In this document: positions 25,401 to 33,758 of the stretch, one piece after another | Layout: each line of letters starts with the position of its first letter | How positions within the stretch are numbered: position 1 is the stretch's first letter | Program-made: the position numbers and the translations under genes | The notes under the pieces: generated by a model | What the model saw: only the letters and a program-made list of their open reading frames with translations | Databases searched by the model: none | What the model was told of the DNA's origin: nothing | NCBI GenBank assembly: GCA_910586725.1 | Contig: CAJUJL010000003.1 | Coordinates: forward strand, 1-64,000 | Source of the DNA: an uncultured Lachnospiraceae bacterium | Lineage (GTDB): Bacteria; Bacillota; Clostridia; Lachnospirales; Lachnospiraceae | DNA: 64,000 nt | Direction of reading: 5' to 3'

Positions 25401-26996
25401 ATGAGACTGGAGTTTTTGGGGGCGGATCATGAGGTGACCGGAAGCTGTCATTTTCTGGAATACGGCGGGAAGCGGCTTCTGGTCGACTGCGGCATGGAAC
25501 AGGGACCGGATTTGTATGTAAATCAGGAAATCCCGGTAAATCCGGCTGAAATTGATTACGTATTTGTCACACATGCGCATATTGACCATTCCGGACTGCT
25601 TCCGCTGATTTATGCACATGGATTTCGGGGGAAAATATATGCGACAAAAGCTACCTGCGAGCTTTGCAGCATTATGTTAAGGGACAGCGCGCATATCCAG
25701 ATGTTTGAAGCGGAATGGAAAAACCGCAAGAGCCGGCGCGCGGGCAGACCCAAGGTGGAGCCTCTTTATGATATGAAAGATGCGGAAGGGGTACTAAACC
25801 ATTTTATTTCCTGCGATTATGAAAACAAGATTTCCATAGATGAAAATCTTTGCGTCCGGTTTGTGGATGCGGGACATTTGCTGGGCTCTTCCAGCATTGA
25901 AATGTGGGTGAGGGAAGAAAAAGAAATCAAAATCGTCTTTTCCGGCGACATTGGGCATTCCGGCAAGCCGTTGATCAAAGATCCTAAATTTGTTGCTTCC
26001 GCGGATTACGTGGTGATGGAATCTACCTATGGGGACAGAAACCATACGAATGCTCCGGATTATTCCAGAGAGCTTGCAAAGGTGATTGAGCGGACCTTCG
26101 CACGGGGCGGAAACGTGGTGATTCCCGCATTTTCCGTAGGCAGGACACAGGAAATGCTCTATTTTCTAAGGAGAATCAAAACGGAGCGCATGATGGGGCG
26201 TTTTCTGGATTTTGAAGTGTATATCGACAGCCCGCTGTCTGTGGATGCGACAGGCATTTTTCATAAAAACGTGGCGGATTGTTTTGATGAAGAAGCGCTT
26301 TCCCTGGTGAAGCAGGGAATAAACCCGATTTCTTTTCCGGGGCTTAGAATGGCAATTACCAGCGATGAGTCCAAAGAGATAAACTTTATCGAAAAACCGA
26401 TTGTTATTATATCTGCTTCCGGTATGTGTGAAGCAGGGCGGATCCGGCATCATTTAAAGCACAATCTCTGGAGAAAAGAGTCCACGGTTTTATTTGTGGG
26501 ATTTCAGGTGCCGGGCACGCTTGGAAATGCTCTGTTAGGCGGCGCAAAAGAAGTAAAGCTGTTTGGTGAAACGATTCATGTACAGGCGGAGATTTTAAAT
26601 CTTCCGGGCATCAGCAGTCATGCGGACAGGGATCATTTGCTGGAATGGGCGGCCAAAATTAAAAATCCTCAAAAGATTTTTGTCGTGCACGGCGACGATA
26701 AGGTCTGCGACGCGTTTGCCGCGCATTTGGAACGCGAGCTTTCGGTATCTGCCGTTGCGCCTTACAGTGGGGATTGTTACGATCTTCTGACGGGGGAGAT
26801 GGTTGCAAAAGGAAGCAGAGAGCATGCGTCAGGAAAGAAGACCGGCGAAAAAACGATTTCCAATGTATTTTCAAGGCTTTTGGCAGCGGGACAACGGCTC
26901 TTAACCGTTATCAATCGCTGCGAAGGCATGCCCAACAAAGAACTGGGCAGATTTGCGGATCAGATTAATTCTCTTTGTGATAAATGGGAACGCTGA
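25401..26996 (+). CDS. Metallo-beta-lactamase/beta-CASP hydrolase (RNA-nuclease-like)
   Basis: 531 residues. The metallo-beta-lactamase core has THAHIDHSG (the HxHxDH zinc motif) and a later DAGHLLGSSS; the beta-CASP insert and motif region (SGMCEAGRIRHHL) and the C-terminal GISSHADRDHLLEW follow. Members cleave or trim RNA (CPSF/RNase J-like), though many bacterial copies are uncharacterised. An extra tail of about 60 residues is not part of the usual fold. It separates sigE from an inverted sigG. Whether it has any sporulation role is unknown. Confidence 0.88.
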   Translation: MRLEFLGADHEVTGSCHFLEYGGKRLLVDCGMEQGPDLYVNQEIPVNPAEIDYVFVTHAHIDHSGLLPLIYAHGFRGKIYATKATCELCSIMLRDSAHIQMFEAEWKNRKSRRAGRPKVEPLYDMKDAEGVLNHFISCDYENKISIDENLCVRFVDAGHLLGSSSIEMWVREEKEIKIVFSGDIGHSGKPLIKDPKFVASADYVVMESTYGDRNHTNAPDYSRELAKVIERTFARGGNVVIPAFSVGRTQEMLYFLRRIKTERMMGRFLDFEVYIDSPLSVDATGIFHKNVADCFDEEALSLVKQGINPISFPGLRMAITSDESKEINFIEKPIVIISASGMCEAGRIRHHLKHNLWRKESTVLFVGFQVPGTLGNALLGGAKEVKLFGETIHVQAEILNLPGISSHADRDHLLEWAAKIKNPQKIFVVHGDDKVCDAFAAHLERELSVSAVAPYSGDCYDLLTGEMVAKGSREHASGKKTGEKTISNVFSRLLAAGQRLLTVINRCEGMPNKELGRFADQINSLCDKWER

Positions 26997-26999
26997 CTT

Positions 27000-27779
27000 T
27001 CAGGACAGATAATGCCGCATGCTCTTTAGCGCCGACTTTTCAAGGCGGCTGACCTGGGCCTGGGAAATATGGATTTCTTCCGCTACTTCCATCTGCGTTT
27101 TTCCTTCAAAGAAACGGAGTTTTATGATATAGTTTTCCCGTTGGTTTAGATGCTTCATGGCATCGTTTACGGAAAGGGATTCGATCCAGTTTTCTTCTTT
27201 GTTTTTTTTGTCGCTGACCTGGTCCATAACATAAAGCGTATCGCCGCCGTCCGTATAGACGGGGTCATAAAGCGAGAGAGGGCTTTGAATGGCGTCAAGC
27301 GCAAAAACAAGTTCTTCCTTGGGGATTCCTGTGGAATCTGCAATATCCTGTATGGTGGGTTCCTTGAAGGATGTTCTGGATAATTCTTCCTTTGCGTGAA
27401 TGGCTTTGTAGGCAGTGTCGCGCAGTGAGCGGCTGACGCGTATGGAAGATGCGTTATCCCGTAGATAGCGTCGGATTTCACCAATAATCATGGGGACGGC
27501 GTAGGTGGAAAATTTTACGCCGATGGTATCGTCAAAGTTATCAATGGATTTGATCAGGCCGATGCATCCGATTTGAAACAGATCGTCAACGTTTTCATTA
27601 TTGCCGGAAAAACGTTTGATTACGCTTAATACGAGCCTTAAGTTGCCTTTGATATATGTTTCCCGCGCAGCGGCGTCGCCGGCTTTGATTTTTTTAAATA
27701 ATTCTTCTTTTTCCTCTTCCTTGAGGATGGGGAGCTTTGATGTATTAACACCGCAGATTTCGACTTTGTAGACTGCCAT
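27000..27779 (-). CDS. sigG: RNA polymerase sporulation sigma factor SigG (late forespore)
   Basis: 259 residues beginning MAVYKVEICGVNTSKLPIL, the SigG-type N-terminus, with sigma-70 region 2 (NLRLVLSVIKRFSGNNENVDDL, KFSTYAVPMIIGEIRRYLRD), region 3 and a region 4 helix-turn-helix (TQMEVAEEIHISQAQVSRLEK). ATG 27779 follows CTGGAGGTC. It directs late forespore genes. In Bacillus and many Clostridia it lies directly downstream of sigE on the same strand; here it is inverted and a beta-CASP gene intervenes. Confidence 0.94.
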   Translation of the reverse strand: MAVYKVEICGVNTSKLPILKEEEKEELFKKIKAGDAAARETYIKGNLRLVLSVIKRFSGNNENVDDLFQIGCIGLIKSIDNFDDTIGVKFSTYAVPMIIGEIRRYLRDNASSIRVSRSLRDTAYKAIHAKEELSRTSFKEPTIQDIADSTGIPKEELVFALDAIQSPLSLYDPVYTDGGDTLYVMDQVSDKKNKEENWIESLSVNDAMKHLNQRENYIIKLRFFEGKTQMEVAEEIHISQAQVSRLEKSALKSMRHYLS

Positions 27780-27909
27780 GAGAAGACCTCCAGTTTCTTA
27801 AAGTAGTATATAAAAATCATTCTCACTTTTGACTGTTTTTATTCATAAAAAACGATTCTCCAAATGAAGTTGCAAACAGAGAAAAAATACAATTGGACGA
27901 GGTGAAATA

Positions 27910-28218
27910 ATGCAAGATTCAATCGATAAAAGAAATTTCAGGGAAAGATGCGCCAGGAGCATCGTAAAGGGATATAATGTGCGTTATGTTGTGCAGGAAG
28001 CGACAGACGCGCCACAGGCAGCGGAAGCTGCGCAGGAAGCGGTGCAGAAGCCGGATTTGGAAGAACATGCGTTTCAGGCGGATAAAAGATATGCGCATGT
28101 GCCGTCTTCGCAGTATGGAACGAAGAGTGTGCAGGATCCTGTAACAAAAGAGCAGATAGAGAAGATTTTGGGGGAGCAGAAAGAAGATTTGTTTGAGGCA
28201 ATGAAAGAAATGCAGTAA
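27910..28218 (+). CDS. Small protein of unknown family
   Basis: 102 residues from ATG 27910 behind a good GAGGTG site. The N-terminus is basic (DKRNFRERCARSIVKGYNVRY), the middle is Ala/Glu/Gln-rich and looks disordered, and the C-terminus is an acidic amphipathic helix (KEQIEKILGEQKEDLFEAMK). I recognise no family. It is divergent from sigG and 50 bp upstream of the dapF-like gene, so it could be forespore-related or part of the dapF unit. No promoter of its own was identified. Confidence 0.6.
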   Translation: MQDSIDKRNFRERCARSIVKGYNVRYVVQEATDAPQAAEAAQEAVQKPDLEEHAFQADKRYAHVPSSQYGTKSVQDPVTKEQIEKILGEQKEDLFEAMKEMQ

Positions 28219-28268
28219 ACTGCATACAATGGTACTAAGAAGCGCAAACAGGATGCGGAGGAAGTCGC

Positions 28269-29114
28269 ATGAGTACCATCACACTGCACAAATACCATGG
28301 TTTGGGGAATGATTACCTGGTATTGGATCCAAATGAGAATCAGATGGTTTTGCAGGAGCGGAAGATAAAAATGCTTTGCCGGAGGAATTTCGGCGCAGGA
28401 GCCGACGGGATCTTATACGGACCATTTTTGGAAGACGGGCAGATCAAAGTTTATATTTACAATTCGGATGGCAGCGAGACGCAGCGCAGCGGAAACGGCG
28501 TACGGATTTTTGCTAACTATTTAAAAGATACGAAGTATGTGACAGAACAAAAATTTGTGCTGACAACGAAGTCAGGGGATGTGGAAGTGGAATTTCTGGA
28601 TGAAACCGGAAATCTTATGCGGGTGAATATGGGAAAAGCGGATTTTATGGCAGCTTCCATTCCGGCAGACGGATTTGAGCATGAAATTGTAAATGAACCG
28701 CTGATGTTTCACGGGGCGCTGTATAATACGACCTGCCTTTCCATGGGAAATCCCAATTGCGTGATTATGACGGAAGAAGTTTCCAGCAGACGCGTAAAGG
28801 AGCTTGGGCCGTATGTGGAAAACGCGTCTTATTTTTCGGACAGAATGAATCTGCAGTTGTGTAAAGTAGAGGATAAAGACCGGTTAAAGATAGAGATTTA
28901 TGAGAGAGGGTCAGGTTATACGCTAGCTTCGGGTACGGGAGCCTGTGCGGCGGCAGCGGCGGCTTATCGAATGGGGCTTGTGGCAGACAGGATGACGGTG
29001 GAGATGCCGGGCGGTCCTTTGTTCATTGAAATAGAAGAGGACGGAACGGTTTATATGACCGGCGCGGTAAAAAAGATTGGAACTTTTGTGATAGAAGAGG
29101 ATTTTTTTTCGTAA
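28269..29114 (+). CDS. dapF: Diaminopimelate epimerase family protein with both catalytic Cys replaced by Ser
   Basis: 281 residues with the full DapF two-lobed layout: KYHGLGNDYLVLD near the start, GAGADGILYG, YNSDGSETQRSGNGVR, SMGNPNCVIM and YERGSGYTLASGTGACA. In bona fide DapF the two bases are Cys residues in CGNG and ACGTG (Cys73/Cys217 in H. influenzae). Here the DNA gives AGC (Ser74) and TCG (Ser221) at exactly those positions. The ligand-binding frame is otherwise preserved. Either it is an epimerase variant using other bases, or it acts on another substrate, or it only binds ligand. Start ATG 28269 follows TGCGGAGGAAGTCGC. Confidence 0.85.
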   Translation: MSTITLHKYHGLGNDYLVLDPNENQMVLQERKIKMLCRRNFGAGADGILYGPFLEDGQIKVYIYNSDGSETQRSGNGVRIFANYLKDTKYVTEQKFVLTTKSGDVEVEFLDETGNLMRVNMGKADFMAASIPADGFEHEIVNEPLMFHGALYNTTCLSMGNPNCVIMTEEVSSRRVKELGPYVENASYFSDRMNLQLCKVEDKDRLKIEIYERGSGYTLASGTGACAAAAAAYRMGLVADRMTVEMPGGPLFIEIEEDGTVYMTGAVKKIGTFVIEEDFFS

Positions 29115-29139
29115 GTTCCATAACAGTGAATGAACAGAA

Positions 29140-29181
29140 GGTGTAAAGCCCGTTTCACGGACTTTACACCGTTTCTTTTTT
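29140..29181 (+). terminator. Intrinsic terminator after the dapF-like gene
   Basis: GGTGTAAAG...CCGT pairs with ACGG.CTTTACACC (one mismatch), followed by GTTTCTTTTTT. The right arm doubles as the -35 of the next promoter. Confidence 0.8.
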
Positions 29182-29191
29182 CTAGTATAAT
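29163..29191 (+). promoter_or_regulatory. sigma-A promoter of metF, overlapping the preceding terminator
   Basis: TTTACA (29163-29168) lies within the right arm of the terminator hairpin; a 17-bp spacer leads to a perfect TATAAT (29186-29191). Confidence 0.7.
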
Positions 29192-29236
29192 GCATGGGAC
29201 AGATACAAAGAAAAGAGTTTGGGACAGGTGAAAAAG

Positions 29237-30109
29237 ATGAAAATTTCAGAAATTTTAAGCAGCAAAAAAATTGGGATTTCCTGCGAGTTGTTTCCTCCTA
29301 AGCTGGGAAGCCAGCTGGATAACGTAAAAGAAGTGGTAAAAGAGATGGCGGAGATCAAGCCGTCTTATATGAGCATCACATATGGAGCCACCGGAGGCAC
29401 AAGCGAATATACGGTGGATATTGCCAACGAAATACAAAACGTAAACCATATTCCGGCGCTTGCTCATTTAACATGCGCCTCATCCGGAAAAGAAAAAGTG
29501 CATGCGGTAATAGAACAGTTAAAGGCAGCCGGGATTGAGAATATCTTAGCGCTTCGCGGCGATATTTTAGAAGGCGCTGATTATCCGGTGCAAAAGGATT
29601 ACAGATATGCAAGCGAATTGATTTATGATGTGAAGAGCCGGGGAGATTTTTGCATTGGGGGAGCCTGTTATCCGGAGGGGCACCCGGAGGCAAAAACAAT
29701 AAACGAGGATTTGATCCATCTCAAGGAAAAAGTGGATGCCGGATGTGATTTTCTGACTACGCAGATGTTTTTCGACAATAATATCTACTATAATTTCATG
29801 TACAAGGTCTTACAGAAAAATATTACGGTTCCTGTGATTCCCGGAATTATGCCGGTCACAAACGGCGGGCAGATGAAAAAAATCATATCGCTCTCCGGCA
29901 ATATGGCACCGCCGCGTTTTAAAGCGATCGTGGACCGGTTTTCAGACAGTCCCGCGGCAATGCGGCAGGCGGGGATCGCTTATGCCACGGAGCAGATCAT
30001 TGATTTGATTGCAAACGGCGTCAACCACATTCATATTTATACGATGAACAAACCGAGCGTGGCCGGAGAGATTTTCCGCAATTTATCGGATATTTACATC
30101 AGGGATTAG
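29237..30109 (+). CDS. metF: 5,10-methylenetetrahydrofolate reductase
   Basis: 290 residues from ATG 29237 (a TTG at 29219 would add six residues). A FAD-dependent TIM barrel with SCELFPPK near the start, YMSITYGATGGTSEYTVDIA, NILALRGDIL and DFLTTQMFFDN. It reduces methylene-THF to methyl-THF for methionine synthesis or the Wood-Ljungdahl methyl branch. It is transcribed from its own promoter and ends tail to tail with the spoVB-like gene, the two stops overlapping by four bases. Confidence 0.95.
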   Translation: MKISEILSSKKIGISCELFPPKLGSQLDNVKEVVKEMAEIKPSYMSITYGATGGTSEYTVDIANEIQNVNHIPALAHLTCASSGKEKVHAVIEQLKAAGIENILALRGDILEGADYPVQKDYRYASELIYDVKSRGDFCIGGACYPEGHPEAKTINEDLIHLKEKVDAGCDFLTTQMFFDNNIYYNFMYKVLQKNITVPVIPGIMPVTNGGQMKKIISLSGNMAPPRFKAIVDRFSDSPAAMRQAGIAYATEQIIDLIANGVNHIHIYTMNKPSVAGEIFRNLSDIYIRD

Positions 30110-31440
30110 AAGGCGTTTTGTTTGAGCCTCTTTTTCCATAGAATGTATACGGAAAGCATAGAGGTAAGAACCTGGCTTAAGAGCATTCCGATCAGATACG
30201 CTTTAAGTCCGTGCAGGGGGATCCCGAAAAAGACAAAGCATATGCGCACAAGGATCCCGAGAAGATTTAACAGAAACGGGTATCCGGGCATTCCCAGTCC
30301 ATGCATGATGCTGGAGAGGATGGACGATAAAAACAGAAAAGGGCAGATAAAGCTTAACATACAGATAAATTTTCCGGCAAGAGAGTTGCCGAATAAAAAA
30401 CTGCCGATCCATTTTCCGGTGAACAACAGGCCGCCCGTACAAAGGGAGCCAAGCAGCAGACAGGTAAAGATAGTCTGTGAGATGGTCATTCTGATTTTTC
30501 TGCTGTCATTCTGGCTGTCCGCTTCGGAAATTGCAGGCAGGATCATTACGGAAACGGAATTGGTAAATACGGTGGGAAGCGTGACGACAGATAAAGCCAT
30601 TCCCGTAAGCACGCCATAAAGGCTAAGGGAATCTGATTGGGAGTAACCGAACAGACAGAGCCTTGAAGGAATTAAAATGGATTCAAAACTGGCAAATAAG
30701 GTCAGGGCCAGCCGGTTCATGCTAAGAGGAACGGAGTAGGTGAGAAGCTTAAAGCCGGGGGATGATACCCGAAACCCGGTGGAAGCGGCTTCTTCTTTTT
30801 TGGAGAGCATCAAGGATGTGATGCAGAAGAGAAAAGCGCCCGCTTCTCCAAATACCAGACCCCATACGGCAATGGAAGCGTCAATCGGCTTTCCCTGCTC
30901 CAGCCGAATCTGGTATATGACAAATACAAAAATAACGCGTACAAATTGTTCGATAAAAGAGGAAACAGCCGGTATGGCCGCTTTTTTTCTTCCATAGTAG
31001 TATCCGTGGATGCAGGAATGGACGGACGCGAGGGGGATGGATAAGGCAAGAATCGGGATCAGCGGTTCGCATCTGGGTTCGAGCAGTATATTATTTGCGA
31101 TAAACGTAGAAAAACGAAATAAAATTAGCATGGAACCAAGGGAAAGCGCGCCGGAAGCAAGCAGCGCAAAGCGCAGGAAGCGTTTCGGTGAAAAAGGATC
31201 CCGTATCTGGTATTCGGCGATAAATTTTGAAAGCGCGGTACTTAGTCCGGAAACGGTAATAGCGAAAAATATGGTTGAAATCGGAAAAATAAGCTGATAG
31301 ATACCCAGTCCTTCTGCACCGATTGTTCTCGACAGGAATATTCTATAAAAGAAGCCTATGATTTTGCCGAGGATGCCGGAAGCAGTCAAAAGCAACGTAC
31401 CATAAATGAGGGGGTTTTTTAGTTTTTTTAAAATCTGCAC
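30106..31440 (-). CDS. SpoVB-like MOP-superfamily lipid flippase
   Basis: 444 residues from a GTG at 31440; the longer frame begins with a TTG at 31494 and 18 residues unlike the family. About twelve to fourteen membrane helices, starting NPLIYGTLLLTASGILGKIIG and FFYRIFLSRTIGAEGLGIYQL, the hallmark of SpoVB/MurJ-type polysaccharide exporters. SpoVB acts in spore cortex formation, probably flipping lipid-linked precursors. Convergent with metF and divergent from the cysteine desulfurase gene. Confidence 0.85.
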   Translation of the reverse strand: MQILKKLKNPLIYGTLLLTASGILGKIIGFFYRIFLSRTIGAEGLGIYQLIFPISTIFFAITVSGLSTALSKFIAEYQIRDPFSPKRFLRFALLASGALSLGSMLILFRFSTFIANNILLEPRCEPLIPILALSIPLASVHSCIHGYYYGRKKAAIPAVSSFIEQFVRVIFVFVIYQIRLEQGKPIDASIAVWGLVFGEAGAFLFCITSLMLSKKEEAASTGFRVSSPGFKLLTYSVPLSMNRLALTLFASFESILIPSRLCLFGYSQSDSLSLYGVLTGMALSVVTLPTVFTNSVSVMILPAISEADSQNDSRKIRMTISQTIFTCLLLGSLCTGGLLFTGKWIGSFLFGNSLAGKFICMLSFICPFLFLSSILSSIMHGLGMPGYPFLLNLLGILVRICFVFFGIPLHGLKAYLIGMLLSQVLTSMLSVYILWKKRLKQNAF

Positions 31441-31496
31441 GAAGTCACCATCAAAATCAGGGGTTTTCAGTATTATATGAGAAACGGAGTGCAAAA

Positions 31497-32660
31497 ATGA
31501 GTAAGATGATTTATTTAGATCATGCGGCTACGACGAGAACCCTGCCGGAGGTGGCGGCAGCTATGGAACCATATCAGGACATCTATTACGGGAATCCTTC
31601 TACCATTTATGAATTTGGTGAAAAAAGCAGAGAAGCGATTGAATACGCAAGAAGAGTGATCGCAAAAACAATACGCGCCAGGCCGGAGGAAATTTATTTT
31701 ACGTCGGGCGGCACAGAATCGGATAACTGGGCATTGAAGGAGGCCGTTCATCTGTATGAGCGTGTAAATCATGGAAAAAAAGGGCATATTTTAACTACGC
31801 CGGTGGAACACCATGCAATTTTAAACAGCTGCGAGGAGCTAAAACAGATGGGATGCGGTATCTCGTACCTGCATGTGGATCAAAGCGGGAGAGCGCTTCT
31901 TGCGGACGCGGAAAATGCGATTTCGGAACACGAGGACGTCTGCCTGATTTCGGTTATGTATGCCAACAATGAAATCGGGACGATAGAGCCGGTCGATGAG
32001 CTGGGAAGAATGGCGAAGAAAAGGCAGGTTTTGTTTCATACGGACGCGGTGCAGGCATACGGACATCTGCCCATTAACGTACAAAGAGACAATATTGATA
32101 TGCTGAGCGCAAGCGCGCACAAATTCGGGGGACCGAAAGGCGTGGGATTTTTGTATATCCGAAAGGAAATCAATCTTCCGGCATTTGTTCATGGCGGCGC
32201 GCAGGAAAGCAACCGAAGAGCCGGAACGGAAAATGTGCCCGGAATTGTGGGAATGGGAAAAGCAGCGGAACTTGCGCACAAAAGAATGCGTATGGAGAGC
32301 CGCAAAATCCGGTATTTGAGAGACTGCCTGGCATATCGTATTTTACAGGAGATTGAAGATGTGGTAATGACGGGAAGCCGGAGATACAGGCTTGCCAATA
32401 ATGCCAGCTTTTGCTTTAAGGGAATTACCGGAGAGGCCGCCGCGATTCTTTTGGATACGCAGGGAATCTGCGTTTCTTCCGGCTCGGCATGTTCTACCGG
32501 AAGCCTTGAGGATTCCCATGTGCTTACGGCGATTGGAATAGAAAGCGAATGGGCTCAAGGGGCCATTCGTATTACGCTTGGAGCGGAAAATACAAAAGAA
32601 GAGATGGATTATGTGGCGGAAAAAATAAAGATGGTGGTCAAAGATATGCGGGGCCATTGA
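31497..32660 (+). CDS. Cysteine desulfurase (NifS/IscS family)
   Basis: 387 residues of a PLP enzyme: YLDHAATTRTLPEV at the start, TSGGTESDNWAL, HTDAVQAYG, the PLP-Lys motif SASAHKFGGPKG and the sulfur-carrying Cys in SSGSACSTGS. It extracts sulfur from cysteine as a persulfide. mnmA follows 21 bases later, so the likely job is sulfur supply for tRNA 2-thiouridine, with Fe-S assembly also possible. Start ATG 31497 follows ACGGAGTGCAAAA. Confidence 0.95.
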   Translation: MSKMIYLDHAATTRTLPEVAAAMEPYQDIYYGNPSTIYEFGEKSREAIEYARRVIAKTIRARPEEIYFTSGGTESDNWALKEAVHLYERVNHGKKGHILTTPVEHHAILNSCEELKQMGCGISYLHVDQSGRALLADAENAISEHEDVCLISVMYANNEIGTIEPVDELGRMAKKRQVLFHTDAVQAYGHLPINVQRDNIDMLSASAHKFGGPKGVGFLYIRKEINLPAFVHGGAQESNRRAGTENVPGIVGMGKAAELAHKRMRMESRKIRYLRDCLAYRILQEIEDVVMTGSRRYRLANNASFCFKGITGEAAAILLDTQGICVSSGSACSTGSLEDSHVLTAIGIESEWAQGAIRITLGAENTKEEMDYVAEKIKMVVKDMRGH

Positions 32661-32681
32661 TGTTTGAATTGGAGAATACAA

Positions 32682-33758
32682 ATGGGAAAAAAGAAAGTGG
32701 TCGTAGGCATGTCCGGAGGCGTCGATTCCTCTGTGGCGGCTTACTTGTTAAAGGAACAGGGATATGAAGTAATCGGCGTTACCATGCGGCTGTGGCAGGA
32801 AGATTCCGAAAGGGAAGAAACCGGGGCAGAGTGCTGTTCCCTTAGCGCGGTTTCCGATGCGAGAAGAGTTGCGGATGAGCTTGGGATTCCTTTTTATGTA
32901 ATGAATTTTGCGGATGTCTTTAAAAAAAGCGTCGTTGATTATTTTGTTTCGGAATATCTGCATGGAAGGACGCCCAATCCCTGTATCGCGTGCAACCGTT
33001 ACGTCAAATGGGATGCGCTGTTAAAACGCGGCATGGAAATCGGAGCCGATTATATTGCAACCGGGCATTATGCAAGAATTATAAAGAGAGAAAACGGAAG
33101 GTATGCCGTATCCGTGTCAAAAACAGACAAAAAAGACCAGACTTACGCGCTGTATCATCTGACACAGGAGCAGCTTGCCCATACGCTGATGCCGGCAGGG
33201 GAATATACAAAAGAAGAAATCCGTTCAATTGCGGACAGGATCGGCCTTCGTGTGGCGGATAAGCCGGACAGCCAGGAAATTTGCTTTATACCGGATCACG
33301 ATTACGCGGGATTTATTGCGCGCATGGCAGGAGAAAGAATGCCGCGGGAGGGAAATTTTGTTCGTTTGGACGGAACGGTTTTGGGAAAGCATAAAGGCAT
33401 TGCCCATTATACAATCGGACAGAGAAAAGGGTTGAATCTGGCTATGGGGCATCCTGTGTTTGTGACGGAAATCCGCCCGGATACAAATGAAGTGGTTATC
33501 GGAGAAGCGGAAGATGTCTTTTGCAAAGAGCTTATGGCGGATCAGGTTCATTATATGGGCGTGGAAAAGATGGAAGACGGCATGCGGTTTTTGACGAAAA
33601 TACGCTATGCGCACCAGGGAGCAATGGCGTCTGTCTTTTTGGAACATGACGGAAAGCTGCGCGTTGTATTTGATGAACCACAGCGCGCAGTTACGCCGGG
33701 CCAAGCAGTCGTTTTCTATGAACAGGACTGCATCGCCGGAGGAGGCGTCATTTTGTAA
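32682..33758 (+). CDS. mnmA: tRNA-specific 2-thiouridylase MnmA
   Basis: 358 residues from ATG 32682 after TTGGAGAATACAA. The PP-loop motif SGGVDSSVAAYLL binds ATP; the catalytic pair is the Cys in TPNPCIACN and the Cys in SQEICFIPD. It makes the s2U34 modification of Glu, Gln and Lys tRNAs using sulfur from the adjacent desulfurase. Its 3' end overlaps the convergent PHP gene by 11 bases. Confidence 0.97.
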   Translation: MGKKKVVVGMSGGVDSSVAAYLLKEQGYEVIGVTMRLWQEDSEREETGAECCSLSAVSDARRVADELGIPFYVMNFADVFKKSVVDYFVSEYLHGRTPNPCIACNRYVKWDALLKRGMEIGADYIATGHYARIIKRENGRYAVSVSKTDKKDQTYALYHLTQEQLAHTLMPAGEYTKEEIRSIADRIGLRVADKPDSQEICFIPDHDYAGFIARMAGERMPREGNFVRLDGTVLGKHKGIAHYTIGQRKGLNLAMGHPVFVTEIRPDTNEVVIGEAEDVFCKELMADQVHYMGVEKMEDGMRFLTKIRYAHQGAMASVFLEHDGKLRVVFDEPQRAVTPGQAVVFYEQDCIAGGGVIL

